A DNA stretch of 54,705 nt from a bacterium. GTDB taxonomy: Bacteria; Patescibacteriota; Gracilibacteria; UBA4473. The notes under the pieces were generated by a model. The model did not search any database. It saw only the letters and a program-made list of their open reading frames with translations, and was not told where the DNA came from. Shown here one piece after another: positions 45,613 through 54,705 of the stretch (position 1 is its first letter; the number at the start of each line of letters is the position of its first letter). Both the position numbers and the translations under genes were made by a program. The stretch lies in assembly GCA_018648585.1 (NCBI GenBank), contig JABGQW010000008.1:1-54705 (forward strand), written 5' to 3'.

Positions 45613-46770
45613 ATGGCAGAAGCTAAAAAACAACTCGTATCGCCTGAAAGTACACTTTCTTTTCCGGAGATAACTCCTGACGAAGCCGCGCCCGTTTATG
45701 CGACGGCCGAGGAAGTCACCGTTTTTGTTGAGTCTGTGACTGCGGCGCATCCGGAATTGGGAGAAATTGCGTCGTGTTTGTCTGTGCCAAATAGGCTACA
45801 GAAACCAAGTGCGCTGGAATTTGAAATTGGAGGAAAGACTCTTTTTTTACAAAAAAGAAATTCTTCGGAGACTTGGAGTTGTATGTGGAACGGTATTTTG
45901 TATTTTTCAGATACCCCAGTGGATCGGTTTTTTGTTGAAGATGGAGAACCATGTGTGGAACGAAACGGGGAAACATGCAAGATCTCGGAGATGTCTCTTG
46001 ACCCGGAGGTGGTGACGGTGATTGAAGAACCATTTGTTTCCGTTTTCCCGGACCAATTCATTCTTGAAAAAATGTTCGGTCCCGGAGAGGCAAATAGAGA
46101 CACCAACCATAAAAGGACAACGACTGAGCTGCGACCGATCCCAGAGCTTTATGCCGTCATTCCAGCGGAGTCCACGATGTGGGAATTTTATCATTCTTAT
46201 GCGGATCAGAACGATGGAACTGTTTTGGTGAGCTTCAAACTCCCAGAAGAATACGACAAAAAATACAGGGGACAACTCTTGTACGTTGGAGTTGATAAAA
46301 AAGATCAGAGTAAAGCTCGAGTATTTTTTATGGGTAAAACAGGTGATTGTTATGGCAAGGAAGCAGGGGGAAAAGTTGAGTTGGAAAAAGATAGTGCCCC
46401 AGTAACTGTCGATATGGATTCACAACATTTGATGGATATATTTGATCACAAAAAGTTGTTTGAGGATCAAATGAAACAGTCTTCACATCGCGTTTTTGGG
46501 ATAGATCGGTCGTTGGGGATGTCGATCACGGCTGACCAGCTCGACTCGCTGATCTTACAAATAGAAACGGAGTTCCCACAACTTGTGGAATTGACAAAAC
46601 ACCTTTTGACGGATTCCAACGAAAAAACTTTTAAATTCTGGATTCCAGGTTCAAAAAAACCATTTGTTTTGCAAAAGTACAAAACCAAAAAAGACGATGG
46701 AAACGGCGAAGTAATAAAAGATGAAGTTCTTGCCGTGTGGGACAATGTCCCACGGGATATTGACTTTTAA
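45613..46770 (+). CDS. Hypothetical protein with two LQK-type modules; same frame as the next ORF
   Basis: A 385-residue acidic protein without signal peptide. It holds two copies of the module seen at 44610: near the N-terminus (AAHPELGEIASCL, ALEFEIGGKTLFLQKR, CMWNGI) and at the C-terminus (EFPQLVELTKHLL, KTFKFWIPGSKKPFVLQKY, AVWDNV). The ATG follows TTTTTTTGAAAA. The reading frame is closed only by a TAA at 46768-46770; the same frame then stays open to 47496. Function unknown. Confidence 0.7.
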   Translation: MAEAKKQLVSPESTLSFPEITPDEAAPVYATAEEVTVFVESVTAAHPELGEIASCLSVPNRLQKPSALEFEIGGKTLFLQKRNSSETWSCMWNGILYFSDTPVDRFFVEDGEPCVERNGETCKISEMSLDPEVVTVIEEPFVSVFPDQFILEKMFGPGEANRDTNHKRTTTELRPIPELYAVIPAESTMWEFYHSYADQNDGTVLVSFKLPEEYDKKYRGQLLYVGVDKKDQSKARVFFMGKTGDCYGKEAGGKVELEKDSAPVTVDMDSQHLMDIFDHKKLFEDQMKQSSHRVFGIDRSLGMSITADQLDSLILQIETEFPQLVELTKHLLTDSNEKTFKFWIPGSKKPFVLQKYKTKKDDGNGEVIKDEVLAVWDNVPRDIDF

Positions 46771-46806
46771 AAAATATCAAAAATTTCTGTCGGAGATGGC
46801 TCTCCA

Positions 46807-47496
46807 GTGGTCGAGATTTCAGAAGAACCGGGCGGTGTGAGTTCATCCGTTCCGATGGGAAAACTTCCCATTCCTGAAGCGGTTTTGGGGGCAATCCAAA
46901 ATTATCCAGAGAAAGTGTTTGAAGACTCAGGATCATTTGAAGAACGACGGATTGTTGCGACCGGAGTCGATGGATTTGAGAAAATGAAAATAGAGGAAGG
47001 AGAATCATTTCCGTTTTCATTTATTGGTGATGAATTGGAAAAATATTTCGTCGAATGTATCGAAGATAAAAAAAGTAGAGAGATCGTTGCCAAATTTGAT
47101 CTGAATTTTCTTGCGGAAGAGGGAATTCCGAACACGGATTTTTTCGTTCGGGTGGACCAAAACACGGGAAAAGTGACAGGTTCCTTTTTGGGAGAGAGTT
47201 TGCCATTAGACGAACAGGAACGGCTTAATTCTATCAATATTTCTCAAGGAAAAATTGTCGTGAATACCTCAATCATAAAAAACGGGAAACCTCATGGGGG
47301 ATTTAATCATATCTTTTCTCCAACGAAATCTATGGAGAAACTGGCGCTGAAAATTTGTAAACAATCTTTCGGAGAAAGTATGGAAGTAAGAGCCGTAGAA
47401 GCGGTGAGTGAAGAACAGCAGAAAACGAACATCCGGGTTGAAGAAATGATTATTGAGGCACTCAACGTGCAAAAAAAGAAGAAGTCTTCCACGTAA
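46807..47496 (+). CDS. Downstream half of the split ORF (possible read-through product or pseudogene part)
   Basis: An open frame of 229 codons from a GTG at 46807, in the same frame as the 45613 gene. There is no ATG before 46855 and no good SD site, so independent initiation is doubtful. The protein is acidic and mixed alpha/beta (FDLNFLAEEGIPNTDFFVRV, LNSINISQGKIVVNTSII) and ends in a Lys/Ser tail. Either a nonsense mutation split a gene of about 628 codons, or the TAA is bypassed, or two genes are coupled. The last bases converge on fba. Confidence 0.55.
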   Translation: MVEISEEPGGVSSSVPMGKLPIPEAVLGAIQNYPEKVFEDSGSFEERRIVATGVDGFEKMKIEEGESFPFSFIGDELEKYFVECIEDKKSREIVAKFDLNFLAEEGIPNTDFFVRVDQNTGKVTGSFLGESLPLDEQERLNSINISQGKIVVNTSIIKNGKPHGGFNHIFSPTKSMEKLALKICKQSFGESMEVRAVEAVSEEQQKTNIRVEEMIIEALNVQKKKKSST

Positions 47497-47531
47497 AACG
47501 CAGTACCTGCCTTTTTTCTCCCGAAAAATTT

Positions 47532-48467
47532 TCACGAGCGGATTTTTCCGCCCGATCGGAGCACATCAATCTTGTGCTCGACCATTTTCTGAATTTCGTC
47601 GCGCGCCGGACCGAGATATTTTCGCGGATCAAATTCTTTTGGATTTTCCATAAAAACTTTCCGAATCACCGCTGTCATCACGAGCCGAAGATCGGTGTCG
47701 ATGTTGACTTTTGCCACACCAAAATCAACCGCAGCAGAGATCGTTTCTTCATCGACGCCCTTGGCGCCAGTGAGATCACCGCCAAACTGGTTTACGATTT
47801 CCACGTACTGCTGAGGCACGCTGGAGCTGCCGTGCATCACGAGTGGAGTGTTTGGGATGACCTGCGAAAGTTTTTCGACTCGCGGAACATCGACATTGCA
47901 GCCGCCACTAAACTTGTATGCGCCGTGGCTCGTCCCGATTGCGCAGGCGAGCGTGTCGATTCCTGTTTTTGCTACGAATTCCACCGCCTCCTCCGGATCG
48001 GTGAGCCGTGCGTCTTTTTCGTCCACGACGACGTGTTCTTCGATTCCGCCGAGCGTTCCGAGTTCGCCCTCGACGATTACATTTTTTGAATGCGCAAAAT
48101 CGACGACTTCTTTTGTTTTTTCAATATTTTCAGCAAAAGGCAGTGCCGACGCATCGATCATCACTGAATTAAATCCCGCCTCGATTGCGCTGGCGCACGT
48201 TTCCAAACTGTCGCCGTGATCTTGGTGCACGATGATCGGAAGATTTGGGTACTGGCGTTCCATCGACCGAATGATGTCGATCAGCATTTCGGTGCGCGCG
48301 TATTTTCTCGCGCCGTTGGAAAGTTGTAAAATCAGCGGCGCATTTTTCGCGGCGTGCGCGGCCACGATTGCCTGAGTGATTTCCATGTTGTTGACGTTGA
48401 ACGCGCCGATGGCGTAGTTTCCATTTTTTGCGTCCAGCATCAGGTCGAGCGGATTTTTGACGATCAT
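47532..48467 (-). CDS. fba: Class II fructose-bisphosphate aldolase
   Basis: Zinc-dependent aldolase of glycolysis/gluconeogenesis that splits or forms fructose 1,6-bisphosphate. The 311-residue product has GAFNVNNMEITQAIV at the N-terminus, the catalytic/zinc region VHQDHGDSLE, MIDASALPFAENI, VEGELGTLGGIEEHV, AIGTSHGAYKF, VMHGSSSVPQQ with a zinc His, and KVNIDTDLR for phosphate binding. The family also contains tagatose-bisphosphate aldolases; the overall pattern fits fba. Single-gene unit with ATG start. Confidence 0.95.
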   Translation of the reverse strand: MIVKNPLDLMLDAKNGNYAIGAFNVNNMEITQAIVAAHAAKNAPLILQLSNGARKYARTEMLIDIIRSMERQYPNLPIIVHQDHGDSLETCASAIEAGFNSVMIDASALPFAENIEKTKEVVDFAHSKNVIVEGELGTLGGIEEHVVVDEKDARLTDPEEAVEFVAKTGIDTLACAIGTSHGAYKFSGGCNVDVPRVEKLSQVIPNTPLVMHGSSSVPQQYVEIVNQFGGDLTGAKGVDEETISAAVDFGVAKVNIDTDLRLVMTAVIRKVFMENPKEFDPRKYLGPARDEIQKMVEHKIDVLRSGGKIRS

Positions 48468-48579
48468 TTTTTTGAAAAATTAAGAATCACCCAGATTTTA
48501 CAAACCCGCACCACGAGCGTCAAAAGTTAATTTTTTTGTTCGATGCAAAAAACGCGCAGAAAAAAACACGAAAAAAAGT

Positions 48580-48607
48580 TTGACACAAATTTTTTCCCGA
48601 GTAAAAA
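48580..48607 (+). promoter_or_regulatory. Promoter upstream of a small structured RNA
   Basis: TTGACA, 16-base spacer, TAAAAA; start expected near 48613. Confidence 0.5.
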
Positions 48608-48611
48608 ACTG

Positions 48612-48669
48612 CCGTGCTCTGGAGATGCAGGAGGGATTTCGATCCCTCCCCCCAGAGGCCTTTTTTTAT
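48612..48669 (+). ncRNA. Candidate small structured RNA or leader terminator
   Basis: An outer CTCTGG/CCAGAG stem encloses a perfect GGAGGGAT-TTCG-ATCCCTCC hairpin with a UUCG loop, followed by GCC and a run of seven T. With the promoter just upstream, the product would be an RNA of about 55-60 bases. It may be free or act as an attenuator for the gene at 48803. The 335-base gap from fba to 48803 has no other feature beyond a second C/G-rich hairpin region near 48705-48765. Confidence 0.45.
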
Positions 48670-48802
48670 TTAATCGGGGACGTTTTGACGTTTTTTGTTT
48701 TTCCTGCTAAAAAGTGCGCCGTCCTCCGGGCGCTCGCGATTTTTTTACGAGCAGCGGCGGAGTGCTGTTTTAAATTTCGAATTCAAACCAAAATTTTAAA
48801 AT

Positions 48803-49096
48803 ATGAAAAAAAGTCTTTTTTTAAAAAGTATGTTTGTCGGAGCGCTGGTTTCGTTCGTTTGTGCGATTCCAGCTTTGTGCGCGTTTTCTGTGTTTGGAGA
48901 CACTGTGTTGCATTTTGCGTGGGGAGTTTGGAGTGTTTTATTTTTCTCGATTTTGATTTTCGGAAAAATTGCATTTTCTGAATTTGACGCGCGACTGCGT
49001 GCGGCGATTGTTTCTTCGCCTGAAAAAATTACGACGTGCGTGCGCCTCCTTTTTTGGGCGCGCTCGATTCAAACGAAAAATACGTTTTGGTTTTAA
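48803..49096 (+). CDS. Small two-TM membrane protein
   Basis: A 97-residue protein with two hydrophobic segments (VGALVSFVCAIPALCAFSVF, FAWGVWSVLFFSILIFGKIAF) and a basic, Phe/Trp-rich cytosolic end. No family recognised. The ATG follows AAATTTTAAAAT. An independent unit with its own downstream terminator; regulation may involve the structured RNA element upstream. Confidence 0.62.
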   Translation: MKKSLFLKSMFVGALVSFVCAIPALCAFSVFGDTVLHFAWGVWSVLFFSILIFGKIAFSEFDARLRAAIVSSPEKITTCVRLLFWARSIQTKNTFWF

Positions 49097-49123
49097 ATTT
49101 TGAAATCGGAATTTATTTTTCAA

Positions 49124-49153
49124 AATCCCGGGCATTTTTGTCCGGGTTTTTTA
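49124..49153 (+). terminator. Intrinsic terminator
   Basis: TCCCGGGC, short T-rich loop, GTCCGGGTTTTTT; serves the 48803 gene. Confidence 0.82.
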
Positions 49154-49190
49154 CAAAAAAAAAGCGCAGAAATTTCCACGCTTTTTTTGT
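49154..49190 (-). terminator. Terminator of the convergent small membrane protein
   Basis: On the minus strand: AAAAGCG, 12-base loop, CGCTTTTTTTTT. The short stem is flanked by A/T runs on both sides, so it may work both ways. Confidence 0.6.
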
Positions 49191-49203
49191 TTTTCACATT
49201 TTT

Positions 49204-49491
49204 TTACCACCACGGTGGTGGAAAAAAAATCATCGAGAGCGCAAAGACAGCTCCGACGAGGAGCGGAACAACGATGAAATTTACCAACTCGCTGGTCCAG
49301 AATGAACCAGACGGATAAATGATCCCAGCCGCGAGGATGAGCAAAGTTCCCCAGCCCACAGGGAATAATGTGTACGTGTCCAGGTTGTGGCCAAAATATT
49401 CTTGGAACGGAAACCAAGAAAAATATACACACACGCAAATTACAATCGTGATGAGGATTGCGCCTCCCCAGTTTTTCAAATTTTCATTCAT
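49204..49491 (-). CDS. Small membrane protein (two to three TM)
   Basis: A 95-residue hydrophobic protein: WGGAILITIVICVCVYFSW, GWGTLLILAAGIIYPSG and FIVVPLLVGAVFALSMIFF are probable TM segments, and it ends FPPPWW. No family recognised. The ATG is preceded by AAATAAAAAATAAAAAAA with no SD site; a long hairpin lies 31 bases upstream of the start, like the one before the pseudo-receiver gene. Confidence 0.65.
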   Translation of the reverse strand: MNENLKNWGGAILITIVICVCVYFSWFPFQEYFGHNLDTYTLFPVGWGTLLILAAGIIYPSGSFWTSELVNFIVVPLLVGAVFALSMIFFPPPWW

Positions 49492-49521
49492 TTTTTTTAT
49501 TTTTTATTTATGAGAATTTAA

Positions 49522-49572
49522 GTCGAGCAAAAAATACTTGAGACGCGCGATCTCAAAAATATTTTGCCCGAC
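49522..49572 (-). promoter_or_regulatory. Long hairpin in the leader of the small membrane protein
   Basis: Arms of 21 bases (49522-49542 and 49552-49572) around a nine-base loop. Of four non-Watson-Crick positions, two become G-U pairs on the minus strand and two are mismatches. It precedes the 49491 start codon by about 30 bases. Confidence 0.55.
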
Positions 49573-49773
49573 CCGATGGGGGGCTGATTTTTTTTCCTAA
49601 AATTGTGAAAGAACAAATTTTCAGTCGACGCGTTCGTCCGTGACAGCGCGCCGAACATTTTTTCTCTAAAACTTTCCCAAGATTATGTCAATTTTTCTCG
49701 ACTCGGAGCTGCGTTTTTTTTTGGCAAATTTTTTGATTTTGTGTCGCTCGTGCTACAATCTCAAAAAGGAAAA

Positions 49774-51873
49774 ATGAAAAAACTTTGGATTTCGGCAGCA
49801 GCGGTTTTGCTCGGGCTTGGCGTGGCGAGCGGCGTTTCGGCGCAGTCGACATTTCTCTCCGTCGGGGACGGCGTCGCGGGCGAGTCAGTCGCGATCAACT
49901 TTTCTGGCGCGACGACGAACGAAAAAATTTCGTTTTTGCTTGAACGTCCCGATCACACAAAAATCCAAATTTCCGCGCAGGCGGACGAGTGGGGGCGCGC
50001 GCGCACCGAAATTTCCGCGCTGCACGTGCAGCAGGCGGGGGCGTACAAATTGACCGCGACGCGACAAAATTTTTCTTCCGCGATCGAAAGTTTCACGATT
50101 TTTCCTGGTGCGGTTTCTCGGTACCGATCGACCGTTTCCACCAAAAATCCGGCCGTCGCAGCCGACGGCGAAGCGATCGCGTGGATAAAAATTTCCCTGC
50201 GCGACGCGTACGGAAACCCGCTCTCTGATCGCGCGGTTTCCGTTTTTTCTTCTCGAAATTCTGACCGCGTTTTGGCGACGAAAAAAACAGACGATCGCGG
50301 TGAAATTTCAGCAAAAATTTTCTCTGCCGAGCCAGGAGTTTCTGTGATTTCCGCAGTGGTGGACGGCGAATTACTTTTTGAAAAACCAGAAATTATCTTT
50401 TTTCTCGCGGACGACGGATTGCCAAAAAATGTCGGTTCGATCGGTGATTTTTTGAAAACACAACTTTTCGACGATCCCGAAGAATCCAGCGCGGTGGCGT
50501 ACTTGTCGATTGAGGAACTCGCGTCAGAAACCACCGTCGGCCAGGATTTGACCGTGCGGGTGGTGGCGCGCGACGAAGTTGGAAATATTGTTCCGAATTA
50601 TCTGGGAACGGTTCGATTTTCTTCCACCGACAGCAAAGCGCAGCTGCCGAACGATTACACATTTGCGCCGAGCGATCAGGGACAACACACATTTTTTCTC
50701 GCGGTGCGATTCGAAATTGCCGGCAACCAAACGCTCGGCGTGCACGATCTTTCTGATTTTCGCATTTCCGGAGAAATGTCGACAAATGCGATTTTGAACA
50801 GTGGTCCGGTTTTGGTCGTTCCTGATCAGCCGAGTTTAAAAATTACGATGCCGCCGGACGGCAGCACGTTCAACACCGCGCGCGTCACGATCACGGGAGA
50901 ATCGTACGAGTGCGACACGGTAAAATTGCTCGACGGAACGTACGTTTTGATCGAAAGTTTGGAAGTCGATGCGACGAAAAAATATGTGTACCAAACGCCG
51001 ACGCTCGCCGACGGAATGCACCAATTTCAAGCGGACTGCGTGAACGGACCGGCGCTGATTTCTGGTGGCGGAACGCTGCCGTCGCTGGTTTCCAACAAAG
51101 TCACGATCACGATCGATCGCACGCCGCCGCAGGCGATGGGAATCGAGCAGGTTCCGAGCGGATGTTTGGAGCCGGGGCGAGATTTTCAGCTCAAAGTTAC
51201 CGCGAGCGATGAACTTTCTTCCGTGCGCTGCGTGTTCAACGAGTTTTTGACCGAATTTTCTCCGGAGGACGAAAAAACTTTTTCCGCAAATTTTGTTGCG
51301 CCGATGGCGGAGGGAGATTTTCCCGTTTCGTGCACGCTGTTCGATTTGCTCGGAAATGTGCTGGACGAACAAAATGCTGGCGTGGTGTGCGTGGAGGAGG
51401 ATTTTTCTGCGACAGATTCTGAAATCGAAGATTTTGAAATTGACGATTTTGTGCTGATTTCCGATGAAATTGCGCCGACCGCGGTTTCAAGCTTGACGGC
51501 TGCGAGCGGAGAAATCGAAAAAAGTACGCTGTTTTGGTCGCCGGCGACGGACAACACGGGTGTCAAAAATTATCAAATTAATTACAACAAATGTGGCGAA
51601 GATTTGACGAAAACAAATTTCACGCCAGACGATCGCACGCAGTGGTACGTGGAGCCGCTCGAGCCGTGCGAAAAATATTGTTTCCAGGTCACGGCGATCG
51701 ACGCGGACGGAAATAATTCCTCGCCGTCGAACGTGGCGGAGGGAACGCCGTTTTGTCCCGAACCTGTCCACGAGGCGCCACCAAAAACGGGTGCAAATAC
51801 TCCGTGGTGGGCGATTTTGATCGCAACGATTGTCGGGGCTGGAGCGGTTTTTGCGCTGCACCGTCGCGCGTGA
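49774..51873 (+). CDS. Secreted surface protein with Ig-like and FN3 domains and a PPKTG sorting-like end
   Basis: A 699-residue surface protein: signal peptide (residues 1-24, ending VSA), several beta-sandwich domains including Big-1/invasin-like repeats (WIKISLRDAYGNPLSDRAVS; VRVVARDEVGNIVPNYLGTV), a bacterial Ig-like segment before TPPQA, and an FN3 domain (LFWSPATDNTGVKNYQINY ... VTAIDADGNNSS). The C-terminus is PPKTG, a TM helix (WWAILIATIVGAGAVFAL) and HRRA, the layout of a sortase signal. ATG at 49774 has an AAGGA 4-8 bases upstream, one of the few SD sites, and TACAAT at 49754-49759 is the likely -10. Confidence 0.87.
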   Translation: MKKLWISAAAVLLGLGVASGVSAQSTFLSVGDGVAGESVAINFSGATTNEKISFLLERPDHTKIQISAQADEWGRARTEISALHVQQAGAYKLTATRQNFSSAIESFTIFPGAVSRYRSTVSTKNPAVAADGEAIAWIKISLRDAYGNPLSDRAVSVFSSRNSDRVLATKKTDDRGEISAKIFSAEPGVSVISAVVDGELLFEKPEIIFFLADDGLPKNVGSIGDFLKTQLFDDPEESSAVAYLSIEELASETTVGQDLTVRVVARDEVGNIVPNYLGTVRFSSTDSKAQLPNDYTFAPSDQGQHTFFLAVRFEIAGNQTLGVHDLSDFRISGEMSTNAILNSGPVLVVPDQPSLKITMPPDGSTFNTARVTITGESYECDTVKLLDGTYVLIESLEVDATKKYVYQTPTLADGMHQFQADCVNGPALISGGGTLPSLVSNKVTITIDRTPPQAMGIEQVPSGCLEPGRDFQLKVTASDELSSVRCVFNEFLTEFSPEDEKTFSANFVAPMAEGDFPVSCTLFDLLGNVLDEQNAGVVCVEEDFSATDSEIEDFEIDDFVLISDEIAPTAVSSLTAASGEIEKSTLFWSPATDNTGVKNYQINYNKCGEDLTKTNFTPDDRTQWYVEPLEPCEKYCFQVTAIDADGNNSSPSNVAEGTPFCPEPVHEAPPKTGANTPWWAILIATIVGAGAVFALHRRA

Positions 51874-51924
51874 AATTTTTCAAAAAAATAAAAATCAAAA
51901 ACAAAAAATTTACTTTTTTTGCGA

Positions 51925-52308
51925 ATGAAAAATTGGGAAAAAACAAGCGACTCTGAAAAAATTCCGGAGTGGGAAAAAAGGTTGCGAGAAATTCGAGAGC
52001 AGCAAATTTATCGCCTGGGAGCAGTTCGCGCACGTTTTGAAAAAAATAAAAAACCGAGCGACGGAGAACTTTTGAAAAATTTGGAAACGCTAAATCCGAT
52101 CCAACAAAAAATTTTCGACGAAATTTTCGTGCGCGTTGCCGCAGGTGAAAAAGGGAAAAAATGGATGGAGCATTTTTGGAATCAGAATTTTTTTGATTCA
52201 AAAGAAAAATGGGAAACTTTTTTTGAAGAAAATCCGTCCGCGTTTGAAAAATTAAAAGATTTTTTTTCTTCGCGGGTGTCGAGCGCTTTGAAACTTTTTA
52301 AAAAATAA
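51925..52308 (+). CDS. Hypothetical charged helical protein
   Basis: A 127-residue protein, strongly helical and rich in Lys, Glu, Phe and Trp (WEKRLREIREQQIYRLGAV, NPIQQKIFDEIFVRVAAGEK, WETFFEENPSAFEKLKDFF). No signal peptide or TM and no named family. ATG at 51925 chosen; a TTG two codons upstream is also open. It is 51 bases after the surface-protein stop and may be read from the same transcript. It is the last gene before the 23S region. Confidence 0.65.
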   Translation: MKNWEKTSDSEKIPEWEKRLREIREQQIYRLGAVRARFEKNKKPSDGELLKNLETLNPIQQKIFDEIFVRVAAGEKGKKWMEHFWNQNFFDSKEKWETFFEENPSAFEKLKDFFSSRVSSALKLFKK

Positions 52309-52460
52309 AAGTCTTTTTTTTGTGAAAATTAATCGTGAAAATTTCAAAAAAAAATGTTTTCAAAGTGTGGTGATGCGTGCTCCGTCAGTGCTTTTCAGAA
52401 CGAAAAAATAATCTGCCGAGAAGCGGCAAAAAGGACTCGGAAAAAAAGCTTGAAAAAATA

Positions 52461-52488
52461 TTGACAGAATTTTTTCCATTAATACAAT
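52461..52488 (+). promoter_or_regulatory. Promoter of the 23S rRNA gene
   Basis: TTGACA, 16-base spacer, TACAAT, start expected near 52495, about 160 bases before the mature 23S. The leader has a boxA-like AGTTCTTTCACG at 52517-52528, a GTTGTTTTATACCAAACAAC hairpin, and an AACGCG/CGCGT-type A/T-rich hairpin. The rest of the 347-base gap from the preceding gene holds nothing else. Confidence 0.75.
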
Positions 52489-52655
52489 CGCTCGGCCTCT
52501 TTCGAAAGGGGCGGAAAGTTCTTTCACGTTTCAGATCTCAAATAAAATGTGTTGTTTTATACCAAACAACACGAAAAGAAGCGTTTTTTATGTTTTATAA
52601 AAACGCGTATATTTTTTGTAATTTGTTCATCTTGAGAAGAACAAGTGGCGAAAAA

Positions 52656-54705
<2,050 letters not shown>

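Noticed and set aside
48612-48669. tRNA or tRNA-like element, because of a T-arm-like GGGATTTCGATCCC
   Set aside because: No D arm or anticodon arm fits; the fold is better explained as a nested hairpin with a T-run.

Overview
The window most likely comes from a Patescibacteria (CPR) bacterium, possibly of the Gracilibacteria/Peregrinibacteria side; this is an inference. It rests on compact minus-strand operons with overlapping or few-base junctions, very few Shine-Dalgarno sites (starts typically follow an A-rich stretch), a VirB4/TraG-like ATPase of the CPR type, small secreted and membrane proteins without recognisable relatives, and a mix of core and salvage genes. TGA behaves as a normal stop (tsaD, elp3), so the UGA=Gly code of some relatives does not apply.

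Layout. 1-5.4 kb: M24 peptidase, secY, tatD, a secreted Cys-rich protein, a GT2 glycosyltransferase, prs. 5.4-7.6 kb: three tandem cassettes, each a nearly identical leader, a small secreted protein and a terminator. 7.6-12.7 kb: large secreted lamin-tail protein, membrane protein, ruvC in one overlapping block with a toxin-antitoxin pair, and a receiver-like protein with a structured leader. 12.9-19 kb: glmS, a CAU tRNA, a YdcF-like protein, topA, tsaD. 19.6-24.5 kb: folE-folK, NAD(P)H oxidoreductase, SMR transporter, purB, ricT, holB. 25-30 kb: DUF4349 protein, REP-like repeats, porC-porD-porA without a neighbouring porB, membrane proteins. 30.2-35.9 kb: an Elp3-like radical SAM/GNAT enzyme carrying an in-frame DUF559 endonuclease-like module between inverted palindromic repeats, a 20-codon ORF with a near-consensus promoter and terminator, and the ATPase. 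36.5-41.8 kb: a composition-shifted island bounded by a copy of the tRNA-Arg 3' end, carrying a 1477-residue protein with a C-terminal calpain-type protease domain. 41.8-52.3 kb: CaCA antiporter, WecA-like transferase, nitroreductase, proteins sharing a repeated module, fba, small membrane proteins, a surface protein with a PPKTG sorting-like signal. 52.5 kb to the end: a 23S rRNA gene with its own promoter and no 16S gene upstream.

Two expression modes recur. Several genes have a -10 box ending 6-8 bases before the start codon and so look leaderless. Others, mostly free-standing hypothetical genes, have a TTGAC[A/T] promoter, a leader of 100-200 bases holding a boxA-like TG(N)TCTTTGA element, and an A/T-rich SD-less start; the 23S leader has a similar element.

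The strongest candidates for something new are the DUF559 module nested in frame in elp3 (with the same repeat in frame in tsaD), the tRNA-Arg island with the calpain-like giant protein, and the secreted-protein cassettes whose leaders and signal peptides are conserved while the mature parts diverge.
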